This document shows, one piece after another, positions 54,254 to 64,000 of a stretch of 64,000 bases of DNA (the first letter of the stretch is position 1; each line of letters opens with the position of its first letter). Below the pieces are notes generated by a model. The model was not told the DNA's origin, did no database searches, and was given only the letters and a program-made list of their open reading frames with translations. A program made the translations under genes and the position numbers. This DNA is from Lumbricus terrestris (taxonomy: Eukaryota > Annelida > Clitellata > Crassiclitellata > Lumbricidae), in assembly GCA_949752735.1 (NCBI GenBank), contig OX457053.1:24938182-25002181 (forward strand). Direction: 5' to 3'.

Positions 54254-54264
54254 AAAAGGGGAGA
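54254..54264 (+). other. Polypurine tract
   Basis: AAAAGGGGAGA abuts the 3' LTR, the expected primer for plus-strand synthesis. Confidence 0.9.
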
Positions 54265-54394
54265 TGTAACATATGTGAACGAGGACTCTTCGATATAGGG
54301 TCTGGGGTGGTGTTGTTTCCGGACTAGACTCGTGTTCACATCATGTCGTCTTATGTTAATAAAACATATCAAATAATGTTATACGAACATTACA
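54265..54394 (+). repeat. 3' LTR (130 bp)
   Basis: Identical to 49819-49948, followed by GCAAC. Confidence 0.95.
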
Positions 54395-54399
54395 GCAAC

Positions 54400-55175
54400 T
54401 ATCTAGCGGATGAAAGACAAAGCAGTTTGTAAAAGATAGCTGGCTTCATTATAAAAGAAGCAAGAAAATTGAAGGCACATAGCCATAGGCAATGTTTGAT
54501 CTAGGCGTCTTGGGGGGAGGCCCCCCAAGAATGAGAATTACCCCAGACAAAAAATGAAGAGGTGCTGTTCACATGTATTTATGTCCCAAATCCCCCACCC
54601 CAGAAAAATGCATGATATACGCAACATTCCACACACACCCCAACCCCCATAAGAATTCGGCAGCTCCTATTTACATGTAGACCTATAGACCTATGGGCCA
54701 ACAGGCTAAAATAATAACTCTTTACTTTACACGCAAGATCCAGCTGTTAAAATTTACTGGAGGAAATGTCGTTCCTGGTGGGGGACTTCCGTGACCCTCG
54801 GAATTCAGACGGTTGTGGAACTTCCCCTCCCACAAAGACGTCTAGGTCTATAATAAACACTGCAATGACTGCATACAATTCTGGCAGCTTGTTAATCGTA
54901 TAAATCGGCCCTAATCGAATTTGATATACCGACAAATGAAACTCAAGACCAAACAAAACGATTGTGATATGTTTGGAAGCAATGGGCATATATCCTAACG
55001 ACCTATCACATTTTCAATCATCGGCAACCGACCACTGATGCTGTCCGAGAGCAAGAAAGCCGTCAGATCAAAACAAAACAAATCAAAAATAAATCGTTTA
55101 ATCATAGATAATTTACTTCTATTGATCGCAAACCAATCGGTGCACCATTGACTTAGCAACTCATTATATTTGGCA
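54400..55175. other. Flank right of the LTR element, nothing recognised
   Basis: No supported gene or element. CCCCCC-rich patches at 54510-54650 look like a degraded dispersed repeat. Confidence 0.4.
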
Positions 55176-55208
55176 ATATATATATATACATGTTATATAT
55201 ATACATGT

Positions 55209-55258
<50 letters not shown>
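55176..55258. repeat. (TA)n microsatellite
   Basis: A TA run with TATACATGTTATA interruptions. Confidence 0.95.
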
Positions 55259-55262
<4 letters not shown>

Positions 55263-55502
55263 AGGCCTATTCACAGCAAGGAGCGACGCACCCTCAACCT
55301 GCAGAGTCCTTTAATTGACTGTCAGCCATTTTATTGTTACCGATATCCCAAATTCAGGTAATAATAATAATAATAATACGGGGATAATCCATCGTAAGCC
55401 TATATAATATGATCCGTGGGAATCGGCGATCCACAAAACGTTGAATAGTATTGTTGTCCATCACAAGACAAAGACCATAATGGACGAGGCCATGAATCTA
55501 CG

Positions 55503-55920
55503 TGTGTGTGTGTGTGGGTGTGTGGGTGTGTGTGTGTGTGGGTGTGTGTGTGCATATCTCTCTGTCTCTGTTTCTCTGTCTGTGTCTCTGCCTCTGTCTC
55601 TGTCTATGCCACTGTCTCTGTCTGTGCCTCTGCCTCTGCCTTTGTCTCTGCCTCTGCCTCTGCCTCTGCCTCTGCCTCTGTCTCTATTCCCTGTCGTCCT
55701 GCATCTCTCTGTCTCTCTCTCTCTCTGTCTCTCTCTGTCTATGCCTCTGTCTATGTCTCTGTCTGTCTGTCTGTTTTTCTTTCTCTCTCCCACTCCTCCT
55801 GTCTATCTCCTCCCTTCTAACCTCCATCTCTCTCACTTCGTTACTCCCTCTTTTTCTGTATCCCTCCGTTTCTCTCTCACTTAATCCATCCATCTTGAAG
55901 AGGCGCTATATAAATAATTA
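55503..55920. repeat. (GT)n and CTCTGC/CTCTGT pyrimidine-rich repeat, SINE tail remnant
   Basis: GTGTGTGG units, then TCTGCC/TCTGTC units. CTTGAAGAGGCGCTATATAA at 55894-55914 is a SINE 3' end followed by TATCTATCTA. Confidence 0.85.
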
Positions 55921-55969
55921 TATCTATCTATGCCAGCGTGCACTACGCACTTCTGATGGACACGCACGG

Positions 55970-56030
55970 GCGTCGGACATTTCCCTGGACATATTCCCCC
56001 GGACATATGCCCCCGGACTGTTACCCTATA
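55970..56030. mobile_element. Fragment of the GGACAT..CCCC element family
   Basis: GGGCGTCGGACATTTCCC, then two GGACATAT..CCCC units, matching the ends of the 9-bp-TSD elements at 12355 and 57512. Only one end is present, followed by the palindrome TTACCCTATATATAGGGTA. Confidence 0.55.
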
Positions 56031-56192
56031 TATAGGGTAGCAGTCTTTGTCTCTGCCCCTGTCACTGTCACTGTCACTGTCTTTGTTTATATCTCTGTCT
56101 GTCTGTTTGGCTGTCTGTCTGCCTCTGTCTCCTCATATCGCCTCTCACTCCTACCCTCATCATCGGCATGCAGCAGCAACATCGTCGTAATT

Positions 56193-56194
<2 letters not shown>

Positions 56195-56229
<35 letters not shown>

Positions 56230-56264
56230 CCACCACCATCATCATCATCATCACCACCACCACC

Positions 56265-56308
<44 letters not shown>

Positions 56309-56331
56309 CATCGTCGTCGTCGTCGTCGTCG

Positions 56332-56367
<36 letters not shown>

Positions 56368-56402
56368 ACAACAACATCATCATCATCATCATCATCATTA
56401 TC
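56195..56402. repeat. (CAT)n / (CAC)n / (CGT)n microsatellite
   Basis: Triplet runs of CAT, CAC and CGT with no other sequence; poly-His and poly-Met frames are artefacts. Confidence 0.95.
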
Positions 56403-56689
56403 AGCAGTTGTGTTTTATTTCCATAATAAATGGAGAAAATTGTTTTTGCAACTGTCGACGAGCGATAATGGCGGAATAGGTGAAACAATGGCTCTAGATA
56501 AATAAATAGCAGGTCCTTAGTGAGCTCCGGTCGCTGAACGTAACGCACCGGAAGCCATCTTGCTCTTAAGGAGCTACATAAATGCAACATAAATGCATAG
56601 AGGTATATACATCGATACCTGCACGCACGAGGACACACAATGCGTCGATTGTATGGACTGGAAACCATCAACCGTTTTAAAACATCGAC

Positions 56690-57440
56690 CATTACGCACG
56701 CGCATGCGCACTCACACGCACACACACACACACATACACACATATACACACACACATACGCACACACACACATACACACACATGCACACATATACATGCA
56801 CACACATACACACACATACACATATACATGCAGACTCACACACACACATGCATGCATACATGCAAACACATACACACACATACACACACATGCACACACA
56901 TATACATGCACACACTTACATGCACACACATAAACACGCACACACATACACACACATGCACATGCACACATATACATGCACACACACATACACACACATA
57001 CATGCACAGTTGCACACGCATACACATACACCAACATACACACATATACATGCACACACTTACATGCACACACATACACACGCACACACACACATACACA
57101 CTTATGCACATGCACACACACATACATGCACACACATACATGCACACACATACATGCACACACACATACACACACATACTCACACATACATACATACAAA
57201 CACATACATGTACACATATACACACAAATACAAACACATGCACACGCATACACACATACACACACACATACACACATACATGCACACAGATATACACACA
57301 TACATACACACACATATACACACATACACACGCACCCACATATATACACACACTTACATGCACACACATACACACATACATGCACACACATACACACAAA
57401 TACACACACATGCACACGCATACACACACACACATGTGCA
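56690..57440. repeat. CA-rich minisatellite (750 bp)
   Basis: Degenerate ACACATACATGCACACACAT units, like the array at 27365 but independently structured. Confidence 0.95.
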
Positions 57441-57639
57441 TCCAAGCACAAAAATTATGCTGAATACAGATGTCATATATAGACGTCTATTATCTGTTCT
57501 GTGTCTTCATTGAGTGTAGGACATTTCCCCCCTGGACAAAACCCCCCCCGGACAATTCCCCCCAGGGTAGGACAATTCCCCCCCCTGTCGAACATATTGC
57601 GTGTAAGTGGTATTACTATAAAACGGCGGTTCTAAGTGT

Positions 57640-57745
57640 CATAAGTTGGATTGATGAAAAGATATCTTGCTAGATAGAAGCCGGATTGATACAAGATAAT
57701 TTTTACTTAAATGGAAGCTGGATTGATGAAAATATTCTTGCTTAA
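57640..57745. repeat. ~35-bp tandem repeat, left part
   Basis: Units near GGAAGCTGGATTGATGAAAA, TATTCTTGCTTAA; resumes at 59205 beyond the piggyBac insertion. Confidence 0.85.
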
Positions 57746-58052
57746 CCCTGCGAGTACCAGTGGGGTCAAAAGTGACCCCAAGCCCACTTTGACTGTACAC
57801 TGCGCAAAATCTGTTCGTGCAAATTAATTTAAAATTTGTGACTTTCAAGATGTACCTAGTCTCTATAGAAATATCAATTAATATTTCCATTGTTTATCAC
57901 CAGAGGGCGCTGGCAATCTTTTATAGCATTGAGTACCAGTGGGGTCATTTTTGACCCCAATAGCTTTTTTGAATACTTTCAATGGTATCCTTTGAAATAA
58001 TTCATAATTATAATTTATAAATCCTTTCTATAGTATTATCTGAAGAAAATCT

Positions 58053-58504
58053 GTGTTAGATAATAATTTATATACATATTTATCCAGACAAATCCCCACA
58101 CTTACGAAGTCCAATAGAAAGGAACTACCGACTCATTTTGTTACCACAAAAGGTCGCGAAGCCCTCACTTCCATTTTTGGCTTCCATGACGATGCAGCAC
58201 TGGTGTCGTACTGTCCAAAGAAAGGAAAAGTTGTAGTCCTGCTCAGCAGCATGCACAGTCAGGTAGAGATAAACAACAATATTCCATCAAAGAAGCCAAT
58301 CATTATTATGGACTACAATTCATCGAAGGGTGGAGTAGACACAGCTGATCAGGTGCCGAGAATGTACACGACGAAGAGGATGACAAGACGATGTTCCATT
58401 TGTCCAAGGGAAAAGGATAAAAGGCCAGCATAATCTGTGCAGCCTGCACATGCAATGTGTGCAAGGAACATGCCCAGTATACATGCATGAACTGTAAACT
58501 GTAA
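58053..58504 (+). pseudogene. piggyBac transposase C-terminal fragment
   Basis: A 126-codon frame (58053-58433). NRKELPTHFVTTKGREALTS, LVSYCPKKGKVVVLLSSMH and KPIIIMDYNSSKGGVDTADQ match the C-terminal part of the piggyBac DDE transposase, including the last conserved Asp in GGVDTADQ. The text then jumps from KRMTRR to CSICPREKDKRPA, skipping the usual intervening region, and a frame change leads to CAACTCNVCKEH and CMNCKL up to TAA at 58504, the Cys-rich end that binds the termini. The N-terminal half is absent. Non-functional. Confidence 0.85.
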
Positions 58505-58762
58505 CTGCAATGACCGGATATTTTCTATGTTGGTTTTGGGCATTGAACACTCGAACACTTTGAACATTAAAACATACCTATAACTATGAAAAATTTAATT
58601 CATTTCAACAGCCTAAACATGTTCCAATTGCTTTACTACTATTTGTTTTTTGGCAATTAATAAAAATTCAAAAAAACAAGGAATTTATTGAAAAATTGTG
58701 TTGGGGGTCATTTTTGACCCCACTGGTACTCAGTGTATCAAAAAAATTCTGGTAATCTGAGG

Positions 58763-59195
58763 CATAGATGTAAAAAACGATGGAAACGAAATAAAAAACG
58801 GTAAAAAACGTCGTTTTTTTCGAAAAAATAAAAAACGACAAAAAAACGATAAAAAACGGAAACGGTAAATAATTTGACTTTGCTACATCTAAAACCGCAT
58901 TTTAACCTTGAAAAAATTGATTAGGGACCTACTACACGCAGGCTATCTCTTAAATGATGATGTTAAACGATAAAATAATGACTTTAGTTAGCTGAATCAC
59001 TGAGAGTTGGCGGAAAACACAAGGAATATCAGAAAAAAATTAAAATTAAGGAGAATAATAACAGAAAGTAAATGAATAAATAAAGTTAAAGAAAAAATAA
59101 AAAACGATAAAAAACGATGGGAAAAATAAAAAACGAAAAAAACGACGTTTTTTGGGAGAGAATAAAAAACGAAAAAAACGTTTTTTACAACTATG
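58763..59195. mobile_element. hAT-like MITE inside the piggyBac element (433 bp)
   Basis: The perfect 8-bp duplication ATCTGAGG lies at 58755-58762 and 59196-59203. Inverted ends CATAGATGTAAAAAACG and CATAGTTGTAAAAAACG. The interior is dominated by AAAAAACGA-type words near both ends. Confidence 0.85.
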
Positions 59196-59204
59196 ATCTG
59201 AGGG

Positions 59205-59450
59205 TTAAATTGGAGCTGGATTGATGAAAATATTCTTGCTTAAATTGGAGCTGGATTGATGAAAATATTCTTGCTTAAATGGAAGCGGGATTGATGAAAA
59301 TATTCTTGCTTAAATTGGAGCCGGATTGATGAAAATATTCTTGCTTAAATTGGAGCTGGATTGACGAAAATATTCTTGCTTAAATTGGAGCTGGATTGAT
59401 GAAAATAATTGTTATTTAAATAGAAGTTGGATTAAACGCATTTTTGCCTA
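59205..59450. repeat. ~35-bp tandem repeat, right part
   Basis: About six units of TTAAATTGGAGCTGGATTGA, TGAAAATATTCTTGC. The unit contains TTAA, which gave piggyBac its target. Confidence 0.9.
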
Positions 59451-59759
59451 AATGGAAGCAAAGGGGGGGAATTGTACGGGTGGGTTAATGTCCTAGGCTA
59501 AATCAGGGGGGGAATTGTCCGGGGGTTATTGTCCGGGGGGTTTTGTCCGGGGGTTTTGTCCAGGGGGGGGAAATGTCCGCGCCCCGTCTTCATTATGTCT
59601 GTCTGCTTGTGTCTGTTTAACGACACTGCCATAGTAAGGATGATTAGTGTTGCCCTCCTCCCCTATCCAGGCTTGGGACTGGCACTGGCAGATTGCAACC
59701 AGTGGCGGAGTTTCTGAGATGTTTAAGATAGGCTGCAGCGTCTTCTATAGGCTTCGATT

Positions 59760-60146
59760 GCATGTGTGTTTGTCTGTCTGTATGTATGTCTTTTGTTTGT
59801 CTGTCTTTCTGTCTGTATGTCTTTTGTTTGTCTGTCTTTCTGTCTGTATGTCTTTTGTTTGTCTGTCTTTCTGTCTGTATGTCTTTCTGTCTGTCTTTCT
59901 GTCTTTCTGTCTGTCTGTCTGTCTGTCTGTCTTTTTGTTTGTCTGTCTGTCTCTATGTCTTTCTGTTTCTCTGTCTCTATGCCCCTCTGTCTCTCTCATG
60001 GGGACCAGCCCAGACTTCATAGAACAACGGCGCTAGACAAATAATTCTAAGTTGATGAGGTCGTCTCCTCGGGATGTATGTATGTCTGTTTGTTTGTTTG
60101 TCTGTCTGTATGTATGTATGCCAGCTTGTCTGTATGTCTGCTTGTT

Positions 60147-60189
<43 letters not shown>

Positions 60190-60273
60190 ATGTCTGTCTG
60201 TCTGTATGTATGTCTGTTTGTTTGTTTGTTTGTCTGTCTGTATGTATGTATGCAGCTTGTCTGTATGTCTGTT

Positions 60274-60308
<35 letters not shown>

Positions 60309-60520
60309 ATGTCTGTCTGTCTGTATGTATGTCTGTTTGTTTGTCTGTCTGTCTGTCTGTTTGTTTGTTTGTTTGTCTCTATGTCTTTCTGTCTCTCTGT
60401 CTTTCTGTCTCTCTGTCTCTCTCTGTCTCTCTGTCTCTCATGGGAGACCAGCCCAGACTTCATAGAACAACGACGCTAGACAAATTTCTAGGTTGATGAG
60501 GTTGTCTCCTCGGGGGAGAG
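59760..60520. repeat. CTGT-rich repeat with a 440-bp tandem duplication
   Basis: CTGT/TTGT/TATG units in two blocks, each ending in the same unique ~80-bp segment (59996-60075 and 60436-60516) with CCAGCCCAGACTTCATAGAA and TTGATGAGGT. Confidence 0.9.
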
Positions 60521-60950
60521 ATACAAACTCATTCTCATGACTCATTATTATAATCATCTCATTGTCACCAAACGATTCATCATCTCACCCTTGATCTCGT
60601 TCTGCTCAGCTCAAACTTTAAAGGGTGACAACATTATTCACGGAGTGCTGCACAACGGGGGTAAAACATTCCCGCACTAATTACCCCGATGGACTATGAT
60701 ACCCACTTCCCCCCAAAGGCGGCGGCGGCGACCGGGGTTTGAACCCTTGTGTGGATTACAGCTTATCCGTCGCGACTTCGTTTACAAAGGCGAGCGCTCG
60801 CCGCAGTGATGCGTGGCTCTATGCTAATATCGGATCTAGTAATATATCGGATGCTTCTGAAATGGGAGACGAAATCAGGACCCATCCTCCACTGTCCACA
60901 TCATCCTCGAAAGGACTAACAGGACTATAGAAGGACTAATGAAGTGAGTT
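60521..60950. other. Non-repetitive stretch, nothing recognised
   Basis: No exon, RNA gene or element end was supported. Confidence 0.4.
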
Positions 60951-60954
60951 CGTC

Positions 60955-61262
60955 TCTTGGGTGGTGGTGGTGGGGTGGGATGGGATGGGAAGCGTGCCTG
61001 TGGGTGTGGGTGGGCTGGGGTGGGGTGGGTGGAGTGGGGTGGGGTGGGTGTGGATGGGGCGGGTTGGGTGGGGTGATCGGAAGCGTGCCTGTGGTCCGTG
61101 ATGGAGTGAGGGTGGGGTGGGGTAAGTGGAGGGATGGGGTGAGTGTGGGGTGGGATGGGGTGGGGTAAGTGGAGGGATGGGGTGAGTGTGGGGTGGGGTG
61201 GGGTAAGTGGAGGGATGGAGTGAATGTGAGATGAGGTGGGGTGGGATGGGGTAGGTGGATGG
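60955..61262 (+). repeat. G-rich GGGGTGGGGT array (quadruplex-prone)
   Basis: About 300 bp of GGGGT, GGGAT and GGGTGT units with many runs of three or four G on the plus strand; a 36-bp block GTAAGTGGAGGGATGGGGTG recurs three times. Confidence 0.9.
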
Positions 61263-61302
61263 ATGAACGGTTCATTGAAGGCTTTGAACAATGGAGCGTT
61301 GT

Positions 61303-61346
<44 letters not shown>

Positions 61347-61461
61347 ATGCAAGAGGCTGTCGATACGGAGAGGGGGCTACGTGCAAACAAGTTGATCGGT
61401 GGATCGATTGAGACGCTAACGGCGCTCCATAGATCGACCTTCGATGTTGAATCATATTGGA

Positions 61462-61517
<56 letters not shown>
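61303..61517. repeat. Two (CTG)n microsatellites
   Basis: Runs at 61303-61336 and 61463-61515, separated by about 125 bp of ordinary sequence. Confidence 0.95.
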
Positions 61518-61519
<2 letters not shown>

Positions 61520-61559
61520 TGGAGTGCCAACGCTCTCTAACCGCTCTCACGTCCAACAA

Positions 61560-63000
61560 TACTTTCTCTCTTTATCAACCGCTTCCACTTCCTTCCTCCT
61601 TCCCATTCTCATTTTCCAAATGCTCCTCCTCGTCGTCCGCCTCCTTTCTCATCCTCTTTTCCGGCTCAGTGTGCTCACCGTTCTCTTCCTCGTTCTCCTC
61701 CTTCTCCTCCTGTTCGCCTCCTCCTTTTCTCCTCCTCCTTTTCTCCTCCTCCTTTTCTCCTCATTCTTCTCCGTTTCTCCTCCTCCTTTTCTCTTCCTCC
61801 TTTTCTCCTCCTCGTCACCTCTCTCTCTCTCGAGGCTCTCCTTCTTCCATTTCCTATATTTCGTATCCCTCCGTCTTTCCCATTTTGCTTCTCTTCCTTA
61901 TCTCCCTCCTCTAAGTTTTAATCATTCTCTTCATTCCCTTCCTTATATTTTATCTCCCATCTCTCCCTCTTCCTGCTATCTCTTCTCTTAACTATTTTCC
62001 CTCTACCACTTCTCTTCATTATCTTCCCTCTCTTATAATAACTCTCCTATAATAGTCTCCTTAATTTCTGTTCCATATCTTCATTTACACCTTTATATTC
62101 TATCTTTTTTCTTCACATCTCTATTCCAAAATTTCGCTGCCCCTTATATCTTCCTTATTGCCCACTCTCTTATATCTCTTCCTCAGTTTATCTTTCTCAG
62201 TTTATATTCCTCAATTCTCCTTCTCTTCCTCCTCCTCCACCTCATACTTCTCTTCTTCCTTGTCTTCCTCCTCCTCTCTCCCTTCTCTTCCTCCATTCTC
62301 CTTCTCTTCCTCCTTATCTTCCTCCTCCTCCCCTTCCTTCTCTTCCTCCTTCTCCTTCTCTGTCTCCTCCTCCCCTCCCTCTCCCCTACCCCTCCCCCTC
62401 CCCCTCCTCCTACTCCTACTCCTACTCCTACTCCTCCTCCTCGTCCTACTGTTTCAATTGCATAGGCTTATAATAATGACAATGACAATTTCAACAGTTC
62501 ATCGTTTTTCTTTGTCAGAAATCTCCGAATAGTTCCAAGTCATTCCTCTTATTCTCATAATTATATCTCTATATCTGTCTTATCTCATTCTTTCTAGTCT
62601 TCATCTCCTTTTTATCCTCTTCCTATTTCTCTACATTGTCCTCAATTTCTCTCACACATTACTTTATCTGATTCTCACCTTATGTTCCCTCCCTCCTTCT
62701 TCGTCTCCTTCGTCGTCAACTTCTCTCACATCATTTATGTTCCTCTCCTTTCCTCGTCTTTCTTCGATCTACTTAATTTCTTCCTCCAAATTCTCTTCTT
62801 CAATCACCCCACCCCATATTCCTCTATCTCTTCCTCCAGTTTTAACTCCTCAACCGCTCCTCTATTTTCATCCAGATCTTCCTCCAAGCTCTCTTCCTCA
62901 TTCACCCCATATTCCTCCATCTTTCCTCCACAGTCTCTGCCTTCCCCACCCATTGATCATCCACCCTGTTTCTCATTCTACCCTCCCCATCTCTCTCGTC
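61560..63000. repeat. Pyrimidine-rich low-complexity tract (about 1.4 kb)
   Basis: CTCCTT, TTCTCC and TCTTCC units dominate, with mixed ordinary sequence at 62460-62700. Open frames here are Ser/Leu/Phe-rich artefacts. Confidence 0.8.
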
Positions 63001-63094
63001 GGACGAAGCTGTCGGCGCCCATTGAAAACGATGCCGACCATGCATTGAGGGAGAAAGACTTCAATTATGCATGAAGGAAATACCAATCACACGC

Positions 63095-63290
63095 CCTTCT
63101 CTGTCTCGCTGTCTGTCTGTCTGTCTCTGTCTCTGTCTCTCTGTCTCTGTCTCTGTCTCTGTCTCTGTCTCTTTCTCTGTCTCTCTCTCTGTCTCTGTCT
63201 CTCTCTGTCTGTCTATCTGTCTCTGTCTCTATCTCTGTCTCTGTCTCCGTCTGTCTATCTGTCTGTCTGTATGTATGTCTGTCCCTCTCT
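63095..63290. repeat. (TCTG)n / (TCTC)n microsatellite
   Basis: CTGTCT and CTCTGT units. Confidence 0.95.
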
Positions 63291-63397
63291 TTCTCTCTCA
63301 CACACACACTTTTGCAAACGCACGCACACCTATAGCAACGCACGGTACTTGTCGGTTAATTCACCTGCGCAAGTTTCGTATTTTTACTCTTTTTTTA

Positions 63398-63570
63398 AAC
63401 GGGGTTAGAGGTAAGGGTTAGGGTTTGGGGTTTAGAGGTATGGTTTATGGTTTAGAGGTAGGGTTACGGTAGTGTTTAGGGTTTATGGGCAGGGTTTAGG
63501 GTTATGGGTAGGGTTTAGGGTTACAGTTTAGGGGTAGGGTTTAGCGTTAGGGCTTAGCGTTAGAGATATG
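63398..63570 (+). repeat. Degenerate telomere-like TTAGGG / TTTAGGG tract
   Basis: About 170 bp of GGTTAGGGTT, GGTTTAGGGTT, GGTTATGGGTAGGG and related units, abutting a SINE at 63590. Confidence 0.8.
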
Positions 63571-63589
63571 TTTGTTTTGTTTGGATGTG

Positions 63590-63800
63590 CATTTGTTATA
63601 GCGCCCCTTCAGACTCTCACTACTCAGAGGCGCTCCCTAATGCAGCGCGGACACTGCATCGGAGTTTCACGCCGAAGCGCTGAGCAATTGCAAGTGAAGG
63701 ACTTGCCCAAGGTCCCTACGTGGCGACTTGAGGTGGATTCGAACCTGCAACACTTCGGCTGCAAGGCGACGAACATATCCACTACGCTAACACGCCCCAC
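63590..63800 (-). mobile_element. tRNA-derived SINE, copy 7 (full length)
   Basis: Head GGGGCGTGTTAGCGTAGTGG, B-box GGTTCGAATCC and 3' end GAAGGGGCGCTATAACAAAT on the minus strand. Confidence 0.9.
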
Positions 63801-63839
63801 CACAATATATAGTAATAGCCCCACAAAAATATATAGTAA

Positions 63840-64000
63840 TATATGCAATATATATATATATAGTTCATTACGGATATCGATATATAAGCTCTATATATAT
63901 GGCCTTCCTTTTGAGCTATACGCCTACACCCTGGGACTCTACCAGGATCCTTCCTTACTAAACTTAAAACTGTTCTTTTTGGGTGCGCTGGAGTCGGGAG
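63840..64000. other. Window end: TA-rich stretch, start of another SINE end
   Basis: TATATA words at 63845-63900. The last bases GGAGTCGGGAG resemble the start of the plus-oriented SINE 3' segment seen at 13251. Confidence 0.35.

Larger units (their letters stand above)
49819..54394 (+). mobile_element. Ty3/gypsy-like LTR retrotransposon (4576 bp), recent insertion
   Basis: Identical 130-bp LTRs flank the element, and the 5-bp target duplication GCAAC lies at 49814-49818 and 54395-54399. It carries a tRNA-Ser-type primer site, gag with two zinc knuckles, and reverse transcriptase, RNase H and integrase in one frame, in Ty3 order. Identical LTRs mean insertion was recent. The protease active site is missing and gag and pol lie in different frames, so this copy is probably defective unless helped by another. 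It lies in intergenic DNA upstream of the p53-family gene. Confidence 0.95.
57746..59204 (+). mobile_element. piggyBac element remnant in TTAA
   Basis: TTAA lies on both sides (57742-57745 and 59205-59208). The left end is CCCTGCGAGTACCAGTGGGG; the right end reads ..AGGG at the border with the matching GAGTACCAGTGGGGTCA sequence set inwards (58710-58731), the asymmetric arrangement seen in piggyBac. A third copy of that motif lies at 57931. It carries a broken transposase and an inserted MITE. Confidence 0.85.
57512..59585. mobile_element. Outer 9-bp-TSD (MULE-like) element hosting nested insertions
   Basis: The perfect 9-bp duplication GTCTTCATT lies at 57503-57511 and 59586-59594. The inverted ends carry repeated GGACATTTCCCCCC / GGACAAAACCCCCC / GGACAATTCCCCCC motifs. 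The interior is a ~35-bp tandem repeat (57640-57745 and 59205-59450), interrupted by a piggyBac element. With the insertion removed it would be about 600 bp. Family relation to 12355-12472 is shown by the GGACAT..CCCC ends and equal duplication length. Confidence 0.8.

Noticed and set aside
56087..57513. Long Cys/Val and His/Thr frames
   Set aside because: Products of the CA-rich and CAT-rich repeats; no conserved sequence.

Overview
This is metazoan nuclear DNA, most likely from a marine invertebrate (lophotrochozoan or basal deuterostome; the sequence does not settle which). The support is spliced exons with GT-AG introns, a p53-family gene, tRNA-derived SINEs, piggyBac, hAT-like and Ty3-like elements, degenerate TTAGGG-type repeats and very heavy microsatellite content. 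There is no bacterial-type gene organisation, and most long open frames are translations of simple repeats.

The main content is one large gene on the minus strand. Ten exons between 43711 and 1914 join in frame, with consistent splice phases, into a predicted 511-residue p53/p63/p73-family transcription factor. It has an N-terminal FxxxWxx(Y) activation motif, a DNA-binding domain with all four zinc ligands, a basic Gly-rich linker, a p63/p73-type tetramerisation domain with the second-helix extension, and a proline-rich tail that stops without a SAM domain. Three intron positions match human TP53 (codons 125/126, 224/225, 331/332). A TATA box and splice donor inside intron 4 (about 16525-16634) suggest an internal promoter for a delta-N form starting at the ATG-ATG that opens exon 5.

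Layout: 1-3.9 kb holds the last exons and 3' end; 5.9-6.9 kb the DNA-binding exons; 7-43 kb the large introns, filled with tandem repeats (a 15-bp CAG-rich minisatellite, an 830-bp GGA tract, a 12-bp GTTAGCCATACA-type array, CA-rich minisatellites), SINEs, hAT-like elements with 8-bp target duplications, a Tc1-like MITE, a 5'-truncated restriction-like-endonuclease LINE and a 2.65-kb foldback inverted repeat. A GC-rich stretch at 43.3-44.1 kb surrounds the first exon. From 44 to 64 kb I see no cellular gene. That part carries a recently inserted Ty3/gypsy-like retrotransposon (49819-54394; identical 130-bp LTRs, 5-bp target duplication) whose protease active site is missing, a three-level nested insertion (57512-59585: 9-bp-TSD element, then piggyBac in TTAA, then an 8-bp-TSD MITE), long simple repeats, a G-rich array and a degenerate telomere-like tract.

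All exon joins, motif calls and target-site duplications were read by eye. No database search, RNA evidence or alignment was available.
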